A stretch of DNA of 64,000 nucleotides from Paracoccaceae bacterium (GCA_030066905.1 JASJAR010000001.1:62001-126000); one strand, 5' to 3'; positions 53,687 to 62,035 are shown, counted from the stretch's first letter. Program-made: numbers and translations. Notes: generated by a model not told the origin, from the letters alone.

Positions 53687-54559
53687 ATGCTCAGCCGCCC
53701 GCCACCGCCCTTGAACTACGTGCGGTCCTTCGAATGCTCCGCGCGCCATCTGAGCTTCACCAAGGCGGCGGAGGAACTCGGCTACACCCAGGCCGCCATC
53801 AGCGTCCATATCCGCTCGCTGGAGCGCTACCTCGGGGCGAAGCTCTTCCACCGCTACCCCCGAAGCCTCGCGCTCACCGAGACGGGGGAAGCCTTTCTGC
53901 CGACCCTGCGCCAGGCGCTCCAGATGATCGACAACGCCACCGAAACCGTCGTTTTCGGCAACAAGCGCAACACGGTGACGATCTCCTGCCCGATGAGCCT
54001 CGCCGAGAACTGGCTGGCCCACCAGATGGCCGGCTTCCGGGCCGAGCACCCCGAGGTGGAACTGGTGATTTACGGCACGATCTGGGACGCAACCGCCGTG
54101 CCGGCGGCGGATCTCGTGATCTCGATGCATCGCGACGAGGACGCCCCGCCCGGCGCCTTCCGCATTCTCCGCGAGCGCCTGTCGCTGCTGGCCGCGCCCG
54201 AATGGGCCAACAAGGTGCGCGATCTCAGCGAGGTGCCGGATCACCCGATGGTGGTCGTCCTCGGCCGCCAGGAGTACTGGACCGCGTTTTCCGAGGCCCT
54301 CGGCGGTCTCGACCTCGACATGTCGCGGAGCATTCGCACCAACGCCACCAACATCGCGCTGGAAATCGCGGCGTCGGGAGCGGGCATCACCGCCTCCCCG
54401 CGCGATCTCGCCCGCACCTATCTCGACCGCGGCGTGCTGGTGGAGCTTTTCGACTTCATGCCGGAAAGCCCCTGGAGCTATTTTCTGACAGAGAACAGCA
54501 CACCCTTCAGCGTCGCGTCGAAAAGCGTGAAGGACTGGATCGTGAAACACGCCGCATAA
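53687..54559 (+). CDS. LysR-family transcriptional regulator
   Basis: The protein has 290 residues. The N-terminal winged helix reads LNYVRSFECSARHLSFTKAA then LGYTQAAISVHIRSLERYLG, close to GcvA/AmpR-type regulators, and is followed by a periplasmic-binding-like effector domain. The ATG giving this standard N-terminus was preferred to a TTG 18 codons earlier, which lies in a likely promoter (TATACA near 53643). It is divergent from the MmgE/PrpD operon across 72 bp and probably controls it. I found no clear LysR box. Confidence 0.88.
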   Translation: MLSRPPPPLNYVRSFECSARHLSFTKAAEELGYTQAAISVHIRSLERYLGAKLFHRYPRSLALTETGEAFLPTLRQALQMIDNATETVVFGNKRNTVTISCPMSLAENWLAHQMAGFRAEHPEVELVIYGTIWDATAVPAADLVISMHRDEDAPPGAFRILRERLSLLAAPEWANKVRDLSEVPDHPMVVVLGRQEYWTAFSEALGGLDLDMSRSIRTNATNIALEIAASGAGITASPRDLARTYLDRGVLVELFDFMPESPWSYFLTENSTPFSVASKSVKDWIVKHAA

Positions 54560-54674
54560 GGCGGGCGATCCGGGGGGCACCCTCGGCTGGGCCGAATAGG
54601 TCGGGTTGAGACGTCAGACCGTTCGGGTGGCGCTTGGCCTGAAGGGGACATCCATGCTGCACGCCCCGAACCAA

Positions 54675-54802
54675 GCCCCCCACGTCCCGGGCTTGACCCG
54701 GGACCTCGATAGGCTTGGTACTCCGTTGGATCGAGGCCTCGGATCAGTTCCGGGGCGTGTTTCGCCAAGGGTTGCCGGAGCAAGACCCAAACGCCCGCTC
54801 AA
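54675..54802 (-). repeat. 128-bp palindromic intergenic repeat, copy B (inverted)
   Basis: Reverse complement of copy A at 44690-44817, with 11 mismatches over 128 bp and no gaps. The palindrome GTCCCGGG-N5-CCCGGGAC is fully conserved. The second palindrome carries a mismatch (GCCCCGGAACTGATCCGAGGC in the orientation of copy A). It lies between the LysR gene and the ABC ATPase gene, which converge. Confidence 0.85.
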
Positions 54803-54819
54803 CGCCAACACCGACTTAC

Positions 54820-54892
54820 GCCCCGGACCCGATCCGGGGGCCCGATCCTCTGGAGCGCCACGCCGTGCGAGGTCCCGGGTCAGGCCCGGGAC
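54820..54892 (+). repeat. Short relative of the palindromic intergenic repeat
   Basis: The two palindromes GCCCCGGACCCGATCCGGGGG (near 54820) and GTCCCGGGTCAGGCCCGGGAC (54872-54892) occur in the order and with the approximate spacing of copy A, but the left arm shared by the 128-bp copies is missing. It lies 17 bp after copy B in the opposite orientation, so the pair could itself form a large stem. Confidence 0.75.
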
Positions 54893-54968
54893 GGGAGCCA
54901 ATCCAGCCATCGGCAAGGTGGCGAATGCCCCGTCGGGCCGAACCGGCACGCCCCGCCGCTCGCCGCGC

Positions 54969-55709
54969 CTACAGGGTCGCCCCCATCATCATCCGCACGA
55001 TCTCCTCGTCGTTGGTGTCCTCGGGCCGCATGTTGCCCGCGATCACCCCCCGGGCGAGAACGACGATCCGGTCCCCGGCGGCGAAGATGTCGGGCAGGTT
55101 GTGGGAAATCAGGATGATCCCAACGCCCTTTGCCTTCAGCCGTTCGATCAGCGCCATCACCTCGCGCTGTTCGGGCACGCCGAGCGCGGCGGTGGGTTCA
55201 TCCATGATCACAAGCTGCGCATGCCAGTGGATCGCGCGCGCAATGGCAATCGCCTGACGCTCGCCGCCGGACATCTCTCGGACCGAGGCCGTCGGGTCGG
55301 GAACGACGATCCCGAGCCCCCGCAGCACATCGACGGCATCCCGGCGCATCGCCGCCCGGTCGAGAACCGGCAGTCCCAGGACCCGCTTCGTCTTCTCGCG
55401 CCCGAGATAGAGGTTGAGACCGGGGTCGAGATTGTCGGCCAGCGCGAGGTCCTGATAGATCGTCTCGATCCCAGCCCGCCGCACGGCCTCGGCGGATTGG
55501 CCCGTGAGCCGGTTGCCGAGGAAATAGACCTGCCCGGCGGTGGGCTGATAGACGCCCGAGATCATCTTGATGACCGTCGATTTGCCAGCTCCGTTGTCGC
55601 CGGCAAGAACGACGCATTCGCCGGGGTGGACGTCGAAACTGACGTCCTTCACCGCTTCGTTGCCGCCGAACCGCTTGGCGAGCCCGTCCACTGTCAGAAG
55701 CGCGCTCAT
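54969..55709 (-). CDS. frcA: Sugar ABC importer ATPase, single-domain FrcA type
   Basis: The protein has 246 residues with one nucleotide-binding domain, as in FrcA, unlike the two-domain RbsA/XylG. Walker A is GDNGAGKST (37-45), the signature MSGGERQAIAIARAI and Walker B LVIMDEPTAALG, with switch histidine in LISHNL. The start overlaps the permease stop (ATGA). It drives the FrcC-like permease of the same operon. Likely cargo is a ketose, pentose or polyol. Confidence 0.88.
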   Translation of the reverse strand: MSALLTVDGLAKRFGGNEAVKDVSFDVHPGECVVLAGDNGAGKSTVIKMISGVYQPTAGQVYFLGNRLTGQSAEAVRRAGIETIYQDLALADNLDPGLNLYLGREKTKRVLGLPVLDRAAMRRDAVDVLRGLGIVVPDPTASVREMSGGERQAIAIARAIHWHAQLVIMDEPTAALGVPEQREVMALIERLKAKGVGIILISHNLPDIFAAGDRIVVLARGVIAGNMRPEDTNDEEIVRMMMGATL

Positions 55710-56719
55710 CCCCTGCCACCCACGATCCGGTGTTTTGACTGGTCGACGAGCACCGCGACGATGATGACAAGGCCCACGGCGACGAACTGCCAGTAGGGTG
55801 GCAGGCCCGAAAAGACGAGGCCGAACTGGATCACGGCGATGATGAAGGCGCCGATCACGGTTCCCGCGATCGTCCCCTGTCCGCCGGTGAGCGAGGCGCC
55901 CCCGATGAAGACGGCAGCGACGGCATAAAGCAGGATCGGCTCGCCGGCATTCGCCGCCCCCGCCGAGAACCGGCTCGTATAGATGAGCCCGCCGATCCCG
56001 GCGGTGACGGCAGAGATGATGAAGAGCAGCATCAGATGCCGTTTCACGTCCACGCCGGCCCGCTCGACTGCGGCACGATTGGCCCCGAGCGCATAGGTGT
56101 GCACGCCGAACTTGGTATGGGTCAGGATGTAGTGGCAGACGAGGGCGAGAACGGCGGCGACCACGACAGGCACCGGAAAGCCCAGAATGTCGCCATTGCC
56201 GATGGCGCGCGCCTCGTCGGAGCGGATCGACACGGTCGCGCCCCCCGCCACGATCAGCGCCGCGCCCCGGGCGACGCCGTAGGTGCCGAGCGTTCCGATG
56301 AAGCTCGGCACGTCGAGATGGGCCACGAGCCAGCCGTTGACGACGCCGACGAGGATCGCGGCGAGAATCCCCACGAGCATCGCGGCAATGACCACAAGCC
56401 AGCCCGCCTCCGGGCCCGCCGCCCGCACCACGAGCGCCATCGCCACCGCCGCGAAGCCGGTGGTAAAGGCGATGGAAAGGTCGATATGACCCGCCACCAC
56501 CACCAGCGTCAGCCCCAGGGCCAGAAGCAGGATCTGCGAGGCCGCAACGGCAATGGATTGCAGGTTGTAGATCCGAAAGAGGAAGGTATTGCCGGTCTCG
56601 ATCTGCGCGTAGATCTCGAAAAAGCCGAGGATCAGGATCAGAAAGAGCCAGGACCAGGCATTGAGCAGGGACTTCACCAAGGAAGCCCCTGCCCGCGTGT
56701 TTGCCTCCGTCGCCGTCAT
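55706..56719 (-). CDS. frcC: Sugar ABC importer permease, RbsC/FrcC type
   Basis: Permease of 337 residues with about ten hydrophobic helices. Family marks include LTLVVVAGHIDLSIAFTTGF (here VAGHIDLS), HLDVPSFIGTLGTYGVARGA (FIGTLGT) and the GGASLTGGQGTIAGTVIGA loop (GGASLTGGQG). It shares 4 nt with the binding-protein gene upstream and overlaps the ATPase gene downstream. Confidence 0.9.
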   Translation of the reverse strand: MTATEANTRAGASLVKSLLNAWSWLFLILILGFFEIYAQIETGNTFLFRIYNLQSIAVAASQILLLALGLTLVVVAGHIDLSIAFTTGFAAVAMALVVRAAGPEAGWLVVIAAMLVGILAAILVGVVNGWLVAHLDVPSFIGTLGTYGVARGAALIVAGGATVSIRSDEARAIGNGDILGFPVPVVVAAVLALVCHYILTHTKFGVHTYALGANRAAVERAGVDVKRHLMLLFIISAVTAGIGGLIYTSRFSAGAANAGEPILLYAVAAVFIGGASLTGGQGTIAGTVIGAFIIAVIQFGLVFSGLPPYWQFVAVGLVIIVAVLVDQSKHRIVGGRG

Positions 56720-57684
56720 TCAGAATAGATGAACTTGGCGATGTCCGGGTCATTGACGTTATCGGCGTTGATCACCGTGAACCCCGTCCCGATGGAGACC
56801 GGTACGGAATTGCCGGTCAGCAGCGCATAGGCCGCCATCACACCGAAATAGCCGATCTCGGCGGGATGCTGGGCGATGGCCGCGTCCACCAGACCGCTTT
56901 CGATGTTGTTGACGATGCTGCCGGGCGCATCGAAGGCGATCACGGTCACCTGATCGGCCATGTCGGCCCCCTCCACGCCGTTGCCGGCACCGAGGGCCGA
57001 GAACAGGTTCGCGCCGAAGACACCGCCGATATCGGGATGCCGCGCCAGAACCGCCTGGAACTGGGAGGCCGCGAGCGAGGCGTCGTTCTCGTTGTACTGG
57101 GTCTCGAGCACTTCGATGTCGGGGTAGTTCGCCGCCATCTCCGCCTTGAACCCTTCCTCGCGCTGGTCGGTCGTCGAGATGCCCGGCCGCACGTTCGAGA
57201 CATAGACCTTGCCCGATCCGCCCATCTCCTCGGCCATGAACCGCGCCGCCATCCGGCCGCCGCCCACGTTGTCCGAGGCGATGTAGGTCATCGGGAAATC
57301 GCCGTCGCCGGCGCCGTCCTGATACATCCCGTCATCGATGAAGGTATCGACGGTGACGATGGTGATCCCGGCCTCATGGGCCCTGCGCAGGGGCTCGATC
57401 ATCTGGGTCGTGTCGGTCGGCGCGATCAGGATCGCATCCGGCCCCCGCGCGATGACCGCGTCGAGCACCGGCGTTTGCAGGACCGGATCGAACTCCTCGG
57501 CCCCTTGAAAGTCGACCGTGATGCCAAGCGCCTCTGCGGCGGCCTGGGCGCCGCGGTTCATGGTGATGTAGAAGGCGTCCGTCGTGAGACCCGGCACCAG
57601 CGTGATCGACACATCGTCCTGAGCCTTTGCCGCACCGGCCAGCGCGAAGGTCGCCGCGGCCACGGCTGTCATGATTTTCCGCAT
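56716..57684 (-). CDS. frcB: Sugar-binding protein, RbsB/FrcB type
   Basis: Periplasmic binding protein of 322 residues. The signal peptide ends at AAKAQ, and the mature part has the ribose-binding pattern: AQAAAEALGITVDFQGAE, then AILIAPTDTTQM and TVDTFIDD with an aspartate/asparagine-rich sugar site. The ATG with GGGAGG upstream was chosen over a start seven codons earlier. It is the first gene of the importer operon and divergent from the SorC regulator, with two palindromes between them. Confidence 0.88.
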   Translation of the reverse strand: MRKIMTAVAAATFALAGAAKAQDDVSITLVPGLTTDAFYITMNRGAQAAAEALGITVDFQGAEEFDPVLQTPVLDAVIARGPDAILIAPTDTTQMIEPLRRAHEAGITIVTVDTFIDDGMYQDGAGDGDFPMTYIASDNVGGGRMAARFMAEEMGGSGKVYVSNVRPGISTTDQREEGFKAEMAANYPDIEVLETQYNENDASLAASQFQAVLARHPDIGGVFGANLFSALGAGNGVEGADMADQVTVIAFDAPGSIVNNIESGLVDAAIAQHPAEIGYFGVMAAYALLTGNSVPVSIGTGFTVINADNVNDPDIAKFIYSE

Positions 57685-57755
57685 TGAAGTCCTCCCATTG
57701 GTCACGGCCCTGTTGCGGACCGCCTTTTTTTGCCACCGGAACCATTCGGCGACGA

Positions 57756-57772
57756 ATCAAATCGACTTTGAT
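57756..57772. promoter_or_regulatory. Palindrome ATCAAA-N5-TTTGAT, candidate SorC-family operator
   Basis: A perfect 6-5-6 inverted repeat in the divergent gap between the importer operon and the SorC-family gene, 72 bp upstream of the binding-protein start. It shares TTTGAT with the second palindrome at 57798. Such pairs suit a tetrameric SorC regulator, but binding is inferred. Confidence 0.55.
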
Positions 57773-57797
57773 GATTTTGAGCTTGCCCAGCAGCACT

Positions 57798-57808
57798 TTG
57801 ATTATCAA
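57798..57808. promoter_or_regulatory. Palindrome TTGAT-T-ATCAA, second candidate SorC operator
   Basis: A perfect 5-1-5 inverted repeat about 42 bp (four helical turns) from the other palindrome, centre to centre, 21 bp before the TTG start of the regulator. Just beyond it, ATTATA at 57811-57816 reads TATAAT on the minus strand, a possible -10 element for the importer operon. Confidence 0.5.
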
Positions 57809-57829
57809 GAATTATATATCTGAAATTTC

Positions 57830-58771
57830 TTGCGGAGAGAATCGATTCCCGAAGGCAACAAACGCGCCAAACTTCTCAACCGGACCCTGATGCACACCGC
57901 CGCGCGGATGTACTACGTCGACGGGATCTCGCAGGTGGAGGTGGCCCGTAGGATGCAGGTCTCCACGGCAACCGTATCGCGGCTTCTCGCGGGGGCCCGC
58001 CGGGAGGGGATCGTGCGGTTCGAAGTGCCCGACCTCGACGAGGCCAACGAGATCGGCGGCGCCCTCGCCGGAGCCTTGGGCCTCCGGGTCGTGCGGGTTC
58101 TCGACAGCAGCCAGCCGGCCGCACTGGCCACCCAGGTCGCGAGTCTGCTGCGCGAAGCCAAGCTCGACAGCGGATCGGTACTCGCCGTCGGCTGGGGCCG
58201 GACGGTGCAAAGCGTGATCAATGCCGGCCTGCCGAAACTCCCCGACATCACCGTCATCCCCACGATGGGCGGGACCCACCAGACGGCAACGCACTTCCAG
58301 ATCAACGAGTTCGTGCGCAGCGCGGCCGAGCAGACCCGGGGCCATGCCTGCTTTCTCTACGCCCCCTCGATCGTCTCGCCCGAACTGCGCCATGAACTTC
58401 TCGGCGACGCCGCCATCGCCCGGGTCGTCTCGCTCTGGGACCGCGTGGATGCCGCCATTCTGGGCATCGGGGATTTCCAGCACGCCCGGACGATGCACGA
58501 TGTCGATATCGCCGCCGGGGCGTCCGAGCGGATTGCCGGCGACGTTGCGCGGCATTACTTCGACGAGGCCGGGACAATCCAGACCTGGCCGGGATACGAC
58601 AACCTCATGGCCATCAGCCCCGACCAGCTTCGCCGGGTCCCGCTCTCCATCGGCGTCGCCCTGGGGAAAGACAAGGTCCGCCCGATCATCGGCGCCGCCC
58701 GGTCTAGCATGATCAACGCCCTGGTCACCGATATCCGCACCGCGGAACACCTTCAGGAGGCGCGGCCATGA
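57830..58771 (+). CDS. SorC/DeoR-type sugar-responsive regulator
   Basis: The protein has 313 residues. The helix-turn-helix lies in GISQVEVARRMQVSTATVSRLL (about 32-53), read as QVEVARRMQVSTATVSRLL. The C-terminal sugar-binding domain has VLAVGWGRTVQSVI and VIPTMGGTHQ. The start is doubtful: TTG at 57830 lacks a ribosome site, GGAGAG stands at 57833-57838 with no good codon after it, and the next ATG at 57890 begins right at the domain. It probably controls the divergent Frc-type importer and the downstream catabolic genes. Confidence 0.85.
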   Translation: MRRESIPEGNKRAKLLNRTLMHTAARMYYVDGISQVEVARRMQVSTATVSRLLAGARREGIVRFEVPDLDEANEIGGALAGALGLRVVRVLDSSQPAALATQVASLLREAKLDSGSVLAVGWGRTVQSVINAGLPKLPDITVIPTMGGTHQTATHFQINEFVRSAAEQTRGHACFLYAPSIVSPELRHELLGDAAIARVVSLWDRVDAAILGIGDFQHARTMHDVDIAAGASERIAGDVARHYFDEAGTIQTWPGYDNLMAISPDQLRRVPLSIGVALGKDKVRPIIGAARSSMINALVTDIRTAEHLQEARP

Positions 58772-58897
58772 GCTTCCGAATGCGCAATATATTTCTGCAA
58801 AATTTTGTTGAATAGCGGCGTGGGATCGCCGATCCTCCTGCCGTCAGGGCCGCGACCTGCGCTGCGATGGCGCGGACGGAACAGTCCGGGGGAGGAT

Positions 58898-58948
58898 ATG
58901 ACGGCGAGAAGCGAGCCACGGCGCCGGACGGACCCGGACACCCCATGA
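58898..58948 (+). CDS. Short leader open reading frame coupled to the aldolase gene
   Basis: A 16-codon frame that starts at an ATG with a strong GGGGGAGGAT site and ends at a TGA overlapping the aldolase ATG (ATGA). The aldolase ATG itself has no good ribosome site, so ribosomes probably load here and re-start. The encoded peptide is rich in arginine and proline. It may be only a translation-loading device or may sense something. It is too short for its codon use to be tested. Confidence 0.4.
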   Translation: MTARSEPRRRTDPDTP

Positions 58949-59850
58949 CCTCGGCCATGACCACCGCCGAGCGGCGTCAATACGGCCAGATCGCCCGCGA
59001 CGACGGTCTGATGATGATCGTCGCCGCCGATCAGCGCGGCGGTATGCGCAAGGTCCTCGCCGACACCAAGGAGGCCCAGGCGGCCATCGACGAGGCGACC
59101 CTCGGGGTGGTGAAATCCGCCATCGTGGCGCATCTGGCCAACAAGGCCTCCAGCGTGCTCCTCGACGCGGTCTGCGCGGTGCCCGCCGTCGTAGACGAAC
59201 GCGTGCTGGCGCGGGATACGGGACTTCTCATAGGGCTCGATGCCTCGGGCTGGAACACCGACGAGGCCGGCTACCGCCAATCGATCCTGGTGCCGGGGAT
59301 CACCGCCCGCCGCACCCGGGAACTCGGCGGGACGGCTGCGAAGCTGATGGTCTATCTCAGGCCCGACCGACCGGAGGCGAACGACCACAACATCGGCATC
59401 ATCCGCGACTGCATCGCCGATTTCGCCGTCGAGGACGTCCTCCTCGTGGTCGAAATCCTCACCTACCAGCTCGACGGCGAAAGCGATGACGATTACCGGA
59501 CGGCCTTTCCCGACCTCATCGTGGACAGCGCCCGGATCTCGCTCGATCTCGGCAGCAAGGTTCTGAAATTGCCCTATCCCGGAACGCCGGAGGCCTGCCG
59601 GCAGATCAGCGACCTTTGCGGCGACGTGCCCTGGGCCGTTCTGTCGGCCGGCGTCGACCACGAGACCTTCGTGGGCCATGTCGGGACGGCGATGGAAAAC
59701 GGGGCGTCGGGGGTGATCGCCGGGCGGTCGCTCTGGAAGGACTGCATTTCGCTCGACGCGGCGCTGCGACGGGAGCGGCTGGAGACCATAGCCAGCGGGC
59801 GCCTGCGGGAAATCTCGGCCATCCTCGACCGTTATGCCGGCGCCGGGTGA
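58945..59850 (+). CDS. LacD/YihT-type class I aldolase
   Basis: The protein has 301 residues, resembling tagatose-1,6-bisphosphate aldolase LacD and sulfofructose-1-phosphate aldolase YihT. The N-terminal barrel motif is VAADQRGGMRKVL. The Schiff-base lysine is likely in SKVLKLPYPG (Lys208), followed by WAVLSAGVDHETF and GASGVIAGRSLWKD. Substrate is probably a phosphorylated ketose. The ATG overlapping a short upstream frame was preferred; an earlier ATG at 58867 would add a glycine-rich tail and lacks a ribosome site. It overlaps the ROK kinase gene by 17 nt. Confidence 0.82.
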   Translation: MTSAMTTAERRQYGQIARDDGLMMIVAADQRGGMRKVLADTKEAQAAIDEATLGVVKSAIVAHLANKASSVLLDAVCAVPAVVDERVLARDTGLLIGLDASGWNTDEAGYRQSILVPGITARRTRELGGTAAKLMVYLRPDRPEANDHNIGIIRDCIADFAVEDVLLVVEILTYQLDGESDDDYRTAFPDLIVDSARISLDLGSKVLKLPYPGTPEACRQISDLCGDVPWAVLSAGVDHETFVGHVGTAMENGASGVIAGRSLWKDCISLDAALRRERLETIASGRLREISAILDRYAGAG

Positions 59851-60721
59851 GACCGCGATCGGCATCGACGCCGGGGGGTCGCGCATTCGCGCGGCACGGG
59901 TGTCGCGAAGCGGCGAGGTCCTCGCCCATAGCACCGAACCGGTGCTCCGCGGCCGGGAGGGGTTTTCCGAACAGGTGGTCCGGCTGGCCGAGGCAATGCA
60001 GGACGCCAGCACCCGCGCGGTCGGGCTCGGCATTCCGGGCCGGGTCGACGGACCGACGGGGGCGATCAGATCGGCCGGATTTCTCGATGTGGCCGGGCTC
60101 GATGTCGCGGCCCTTCTGGGCGCTGTCGGCCCCTGGCCGGTGGCGGTCGAGAACGACGCGACCATGGCCCTTGTCGCCGAGGCCCGTCTGCGTGCGTCCG
60201 ACACCCGGGGGCTCATCGCGATGATGACAATCGGCACCGGTATCGGCGGGGCGCTCGTTGCCGACGGGGCGCCCTGGTACGGCGGCGGGCTCTCCGGCCA
60301 GTTCGGACATTTCGTCGTGGCCGCCGACGGCCCGGTCTGCAAATGCGGCCGGGTGGGGTGCATCGAAACCTTCAGTTCCGGCACGGCCTTTGGCGATCTG
60401 GTCCGCGACGCGGGGCTCCCGTTCGGGACCCGGGCGGAAACCCTCGTCGAACGGGCCGAGACCGGCGATGACGAAGCCCGCGACCTTCTTGTCGCCTGGG
60501 CCGCCCCGATGTGGCGGGCCCTGCAATCGCTGGTCGCCGCCGTCGATCCAAGGCTGATCCTCCTCGGCGGCGGATTGGGTGCGGAGATGGCCCGGGCCCT
60601 TCGACTGACCGAGGGCAATGCCGGCTGGTTCGACCGCCCGGTCGAAGCCGCGCGCCTGGGCGACGCGGCGGGGGTGATCGGCGCGGGGCTCCGCGCCTTC
60701 GATCGCGTCGCGCCGGCCTGA
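59834..60721 (+). CDS. ROK-family sugar kinase
   Basis: The protein has 295 residues. The N-terminal phosphate loop is GIDAGGSRIRAARV. The ROK signature includes His159 in SGQFGHFVVA, and the zinc cysteines are in CKCGRVGCIE (169-176). The catalytic aspartate lies in VENDATMAL. It should phosphorylate a hexose or related sugar brought in by the Frc-type importer. It overlaps the aldolase gene and lies 14 nt ahead of the P-loop kinase gene. Confidence 0.88.
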   Translation: MPAPGETAIGIDAGGSRIRAARVSRSGEVLAHSTEPVLRGREGFSEQVVRLAEAMQDASTRAVGLGIPGRVDGPTGAIRSAGFLDVAGLDVAALLGAVGPWPVAVENDATMALVAEARLRASDTRGLIAMMTIGTGIGGALVADGAPWYGGGLSGQFGHFVVAADGPVCKCGRVGCIETFSSGTAFGDLVRDAGLPFGTRAETLVERAETGDDEARDLLVAWAAPMWRALQSLVAAVDPRLILLGGGLGAEMARALRLTEGNAGWFDRPVEAARLGDAAGVIGAGLRAFDRVAPA

Positions 60722-60735
60722 GAGCGGGGCGAAGG

Positions 60736-61284
60736 ATGCGCCAGGTGATACTCGTCAACGGTGTGCCCGCCAGCGGCAAATCGACGGTTCTCAAGCGCGT
60801 GACCGACGATCTGATCGACCGCGGCATCGCCGCCGTGCCGCTCACGCTCGACAACGTCAAGGAGGGGCTCTTCGAGGAGATCGGAATCGGCGACCGCGAC
60901 CACAACCGGATGCTCGGGCGGGCGAGCTACCGCGCGATCTTCAATTCGATCGCCGCCTTTCCCGACGCACTCGTGCCACTGGTTGACGCCTGGCACGGGT
61001 TCCAGCCCCCCGAAGTGCTGAACGCGCACCTCGCCCGCGCGCGGACCGACCATGTGGTCGAAATCTGGTGCGACGTGACGCCCGCCACCGCCGCCGCCCG
61101 CTACCGCGCCCGCAGTGCCGAGCGGCATGCCGGCCACCTGCCGCCGTCCTACGCCGAGGAACTTTTCGCGCTTGCCGCAAGCGCAGCCCCGCGCGCCCTC
61201 GGCCCCGTGATCCGCATCGACGGCGAGGCGCCCCTCGGGACGGGCGACCTCGACCGCATTCATAGAGCCCTGACCGCGCCCTGA
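60736..61284 (+). CDS. AAA_33-type P-loop kinase
   Basis: Small P-loop protein of 182 residues. Walker A is GVPASGKST (9-17), and an arginine-rich lid reads ARYRARSAERHAGH. It resembles gluconate-kinase-like, zeta-toxin-like and chloramphenicol-phosphotransferase-like kinases. Between a ROK kinase and an SDR it may phosphorylate a second hydroxyl on the sugar or an intermediate. The ATG follows GAAGG. No antitoxin-like gene is nearby, so a toxin role is unlikely. Confidence 0.75.
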   Translation: MRQVILVNGVPASGKSTVLKRVTDDLIDRGIAAVPLTLDNVKEGLFEEIGIGDRDHNRMLGRASYRAIFNSIAAFPDALVPLVDAWHGFQPPEVLNAHLARARTDHVVEIWCDVTPATAAARYRARSAERHAGHLPPSYAEELFALAASAAPRALGPVIRIDGEAPLGTGDLDRIHRALTAP

Positions 61285-61306
61285 CCCACCCGAAGGAGAC
61301 ATCGCC

Positions 61307-62035
61307 ATGGACGATTACAAGAACGGACCGATCCTCGTGACCGGCGCCAGCGGCGGGATCGGAGGCGCCACTGTCAGGCTTCTCGCTCAAAAAGGGGCCG
61401 AGGTGATCGCCAGCGGCCGCGACGCGGGAAAGCTCGACGCCCTGGCCGCCGAGATCGGCTGCCGCACCCTGCCTTTCGATCTGACCTCGGAGGAGAGCGT
61501 CGCCGCCGCCCTCGACGGGCTCGATCTCTGGGGCGTGGTGAATTGCGGCGGCTTCGGCGGCGAGATCGCGACGCCCATGGAAACCGACATCGCGGTCTTC
61601 GACAAGGTCATCGCGATCAATACCCGCGGCGCGCTTTTGGTGACGAAATACGCCTCGCAAAGCATGATCCGCCTCGGCAAGGGGGGTGCTATCGTCAACG
61701 TGTCGAGCCAGGCCGCGCTCGTCGCCCTGAAGGGTCATATCTCCTACGGCTCGTCGAAGGCCGCGCTCGACAACATCACCCGGGTCTCCGCGCTGGAGCT
61801 TGGACCTTACGGCATTCGCGTCAACGGCGTGCACCCCACGGTGGTGATGACCGAGATGTCGGCCTTCTACTGGGGTCGGCCGGAGATCGGCGAGCCGTTC
61901 CTCAAGCAGATGCCGCTGGGGCGCTGGGCCACGGAGGAGGACATCGCCGCGCCCATCGCCTTTCTGCTCAGCGACGGCGCGGCGATGATCAGCGGGGTGG
62001 CGCTCCCCATCGACGGCGGGTTCACCGCATGCTGA
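61307..62035 (+). CDS. SDR oxidoreductase resembling L-xylulose reductase (DCXR)
   Basis: Classical SDR of 242 residues. The nucleotide loop is TGASGGIGG, with catalytic Ser134, Tyr147 and Lys151 (YGSSK). Several features match dicarbonyl/L-xylulose reductase closely: VNVSSQAA, the C-terminal HPTVVMTEMSAFYWG and the ending LPIDGGFTAC. DCXR interconverts L-xylulose and xylitol and also reduces other ketoses. The likely job is oxidation of a polyol or reduction of a ketose in this pathway. The ribosome site is GAAGGAGA. Confidence 0.85.
   Translation: MDDYKNGPILVTGASGGIGGATVRLLAQKGAEVIASGRDAGKLDALAAEIGCRTLPFDLTSEESVAAALDGLDLWGVVNCGGFGGEIATPMETDIAVFDKVIAINTRGALLVTKYASQSMIRLGKGGAIVNVSSQAALVALKGHISYGSSKAALDNITRVSALELGPYGIRVNGVHPTVVMTEMSAFYWGRPEIGEPFLKQMPLGRWATEEDIAAPIAFLLSDGAAMISGVALPIDGGFTAC

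Larger units (their letters stand above)
54560..54968. other. 409-bp convergent intergenic region filled by repeats
   Basis: No gene is supported here. It holds repeat copy B (54675-54802) and a shorter relative (54820-54892). The first 110 bp and the last 75 bp are GC-rich without a recognisable motif. Both flanking genes end here, so the palindromes may act as bidirectional terminators. Confidence 0.75.

Noticed and set aside
57715-57735. T-rich run (CCTTTTTTTGCC) as a plus-strand terminator
   Set aside because: No stable stem precedes it and no plus-strand gene ends there; it lies in the leader of a minus-strand operon.
60736-61284. Zeta-toxin interpretation of the P-loop kinase
   Set aside because: No antitoxin-sized gene adjoins it and it is embedded in a sugar operon.
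58753-61308. Very long minus-strand open frame of about 850 codons opposite the aldolase and ROK genes
   Set aside because: It is low-complexity arginine/proline/serine sequence with no domain. The plus strand carries coherent aldolase and ROK motifs and coupled starts.
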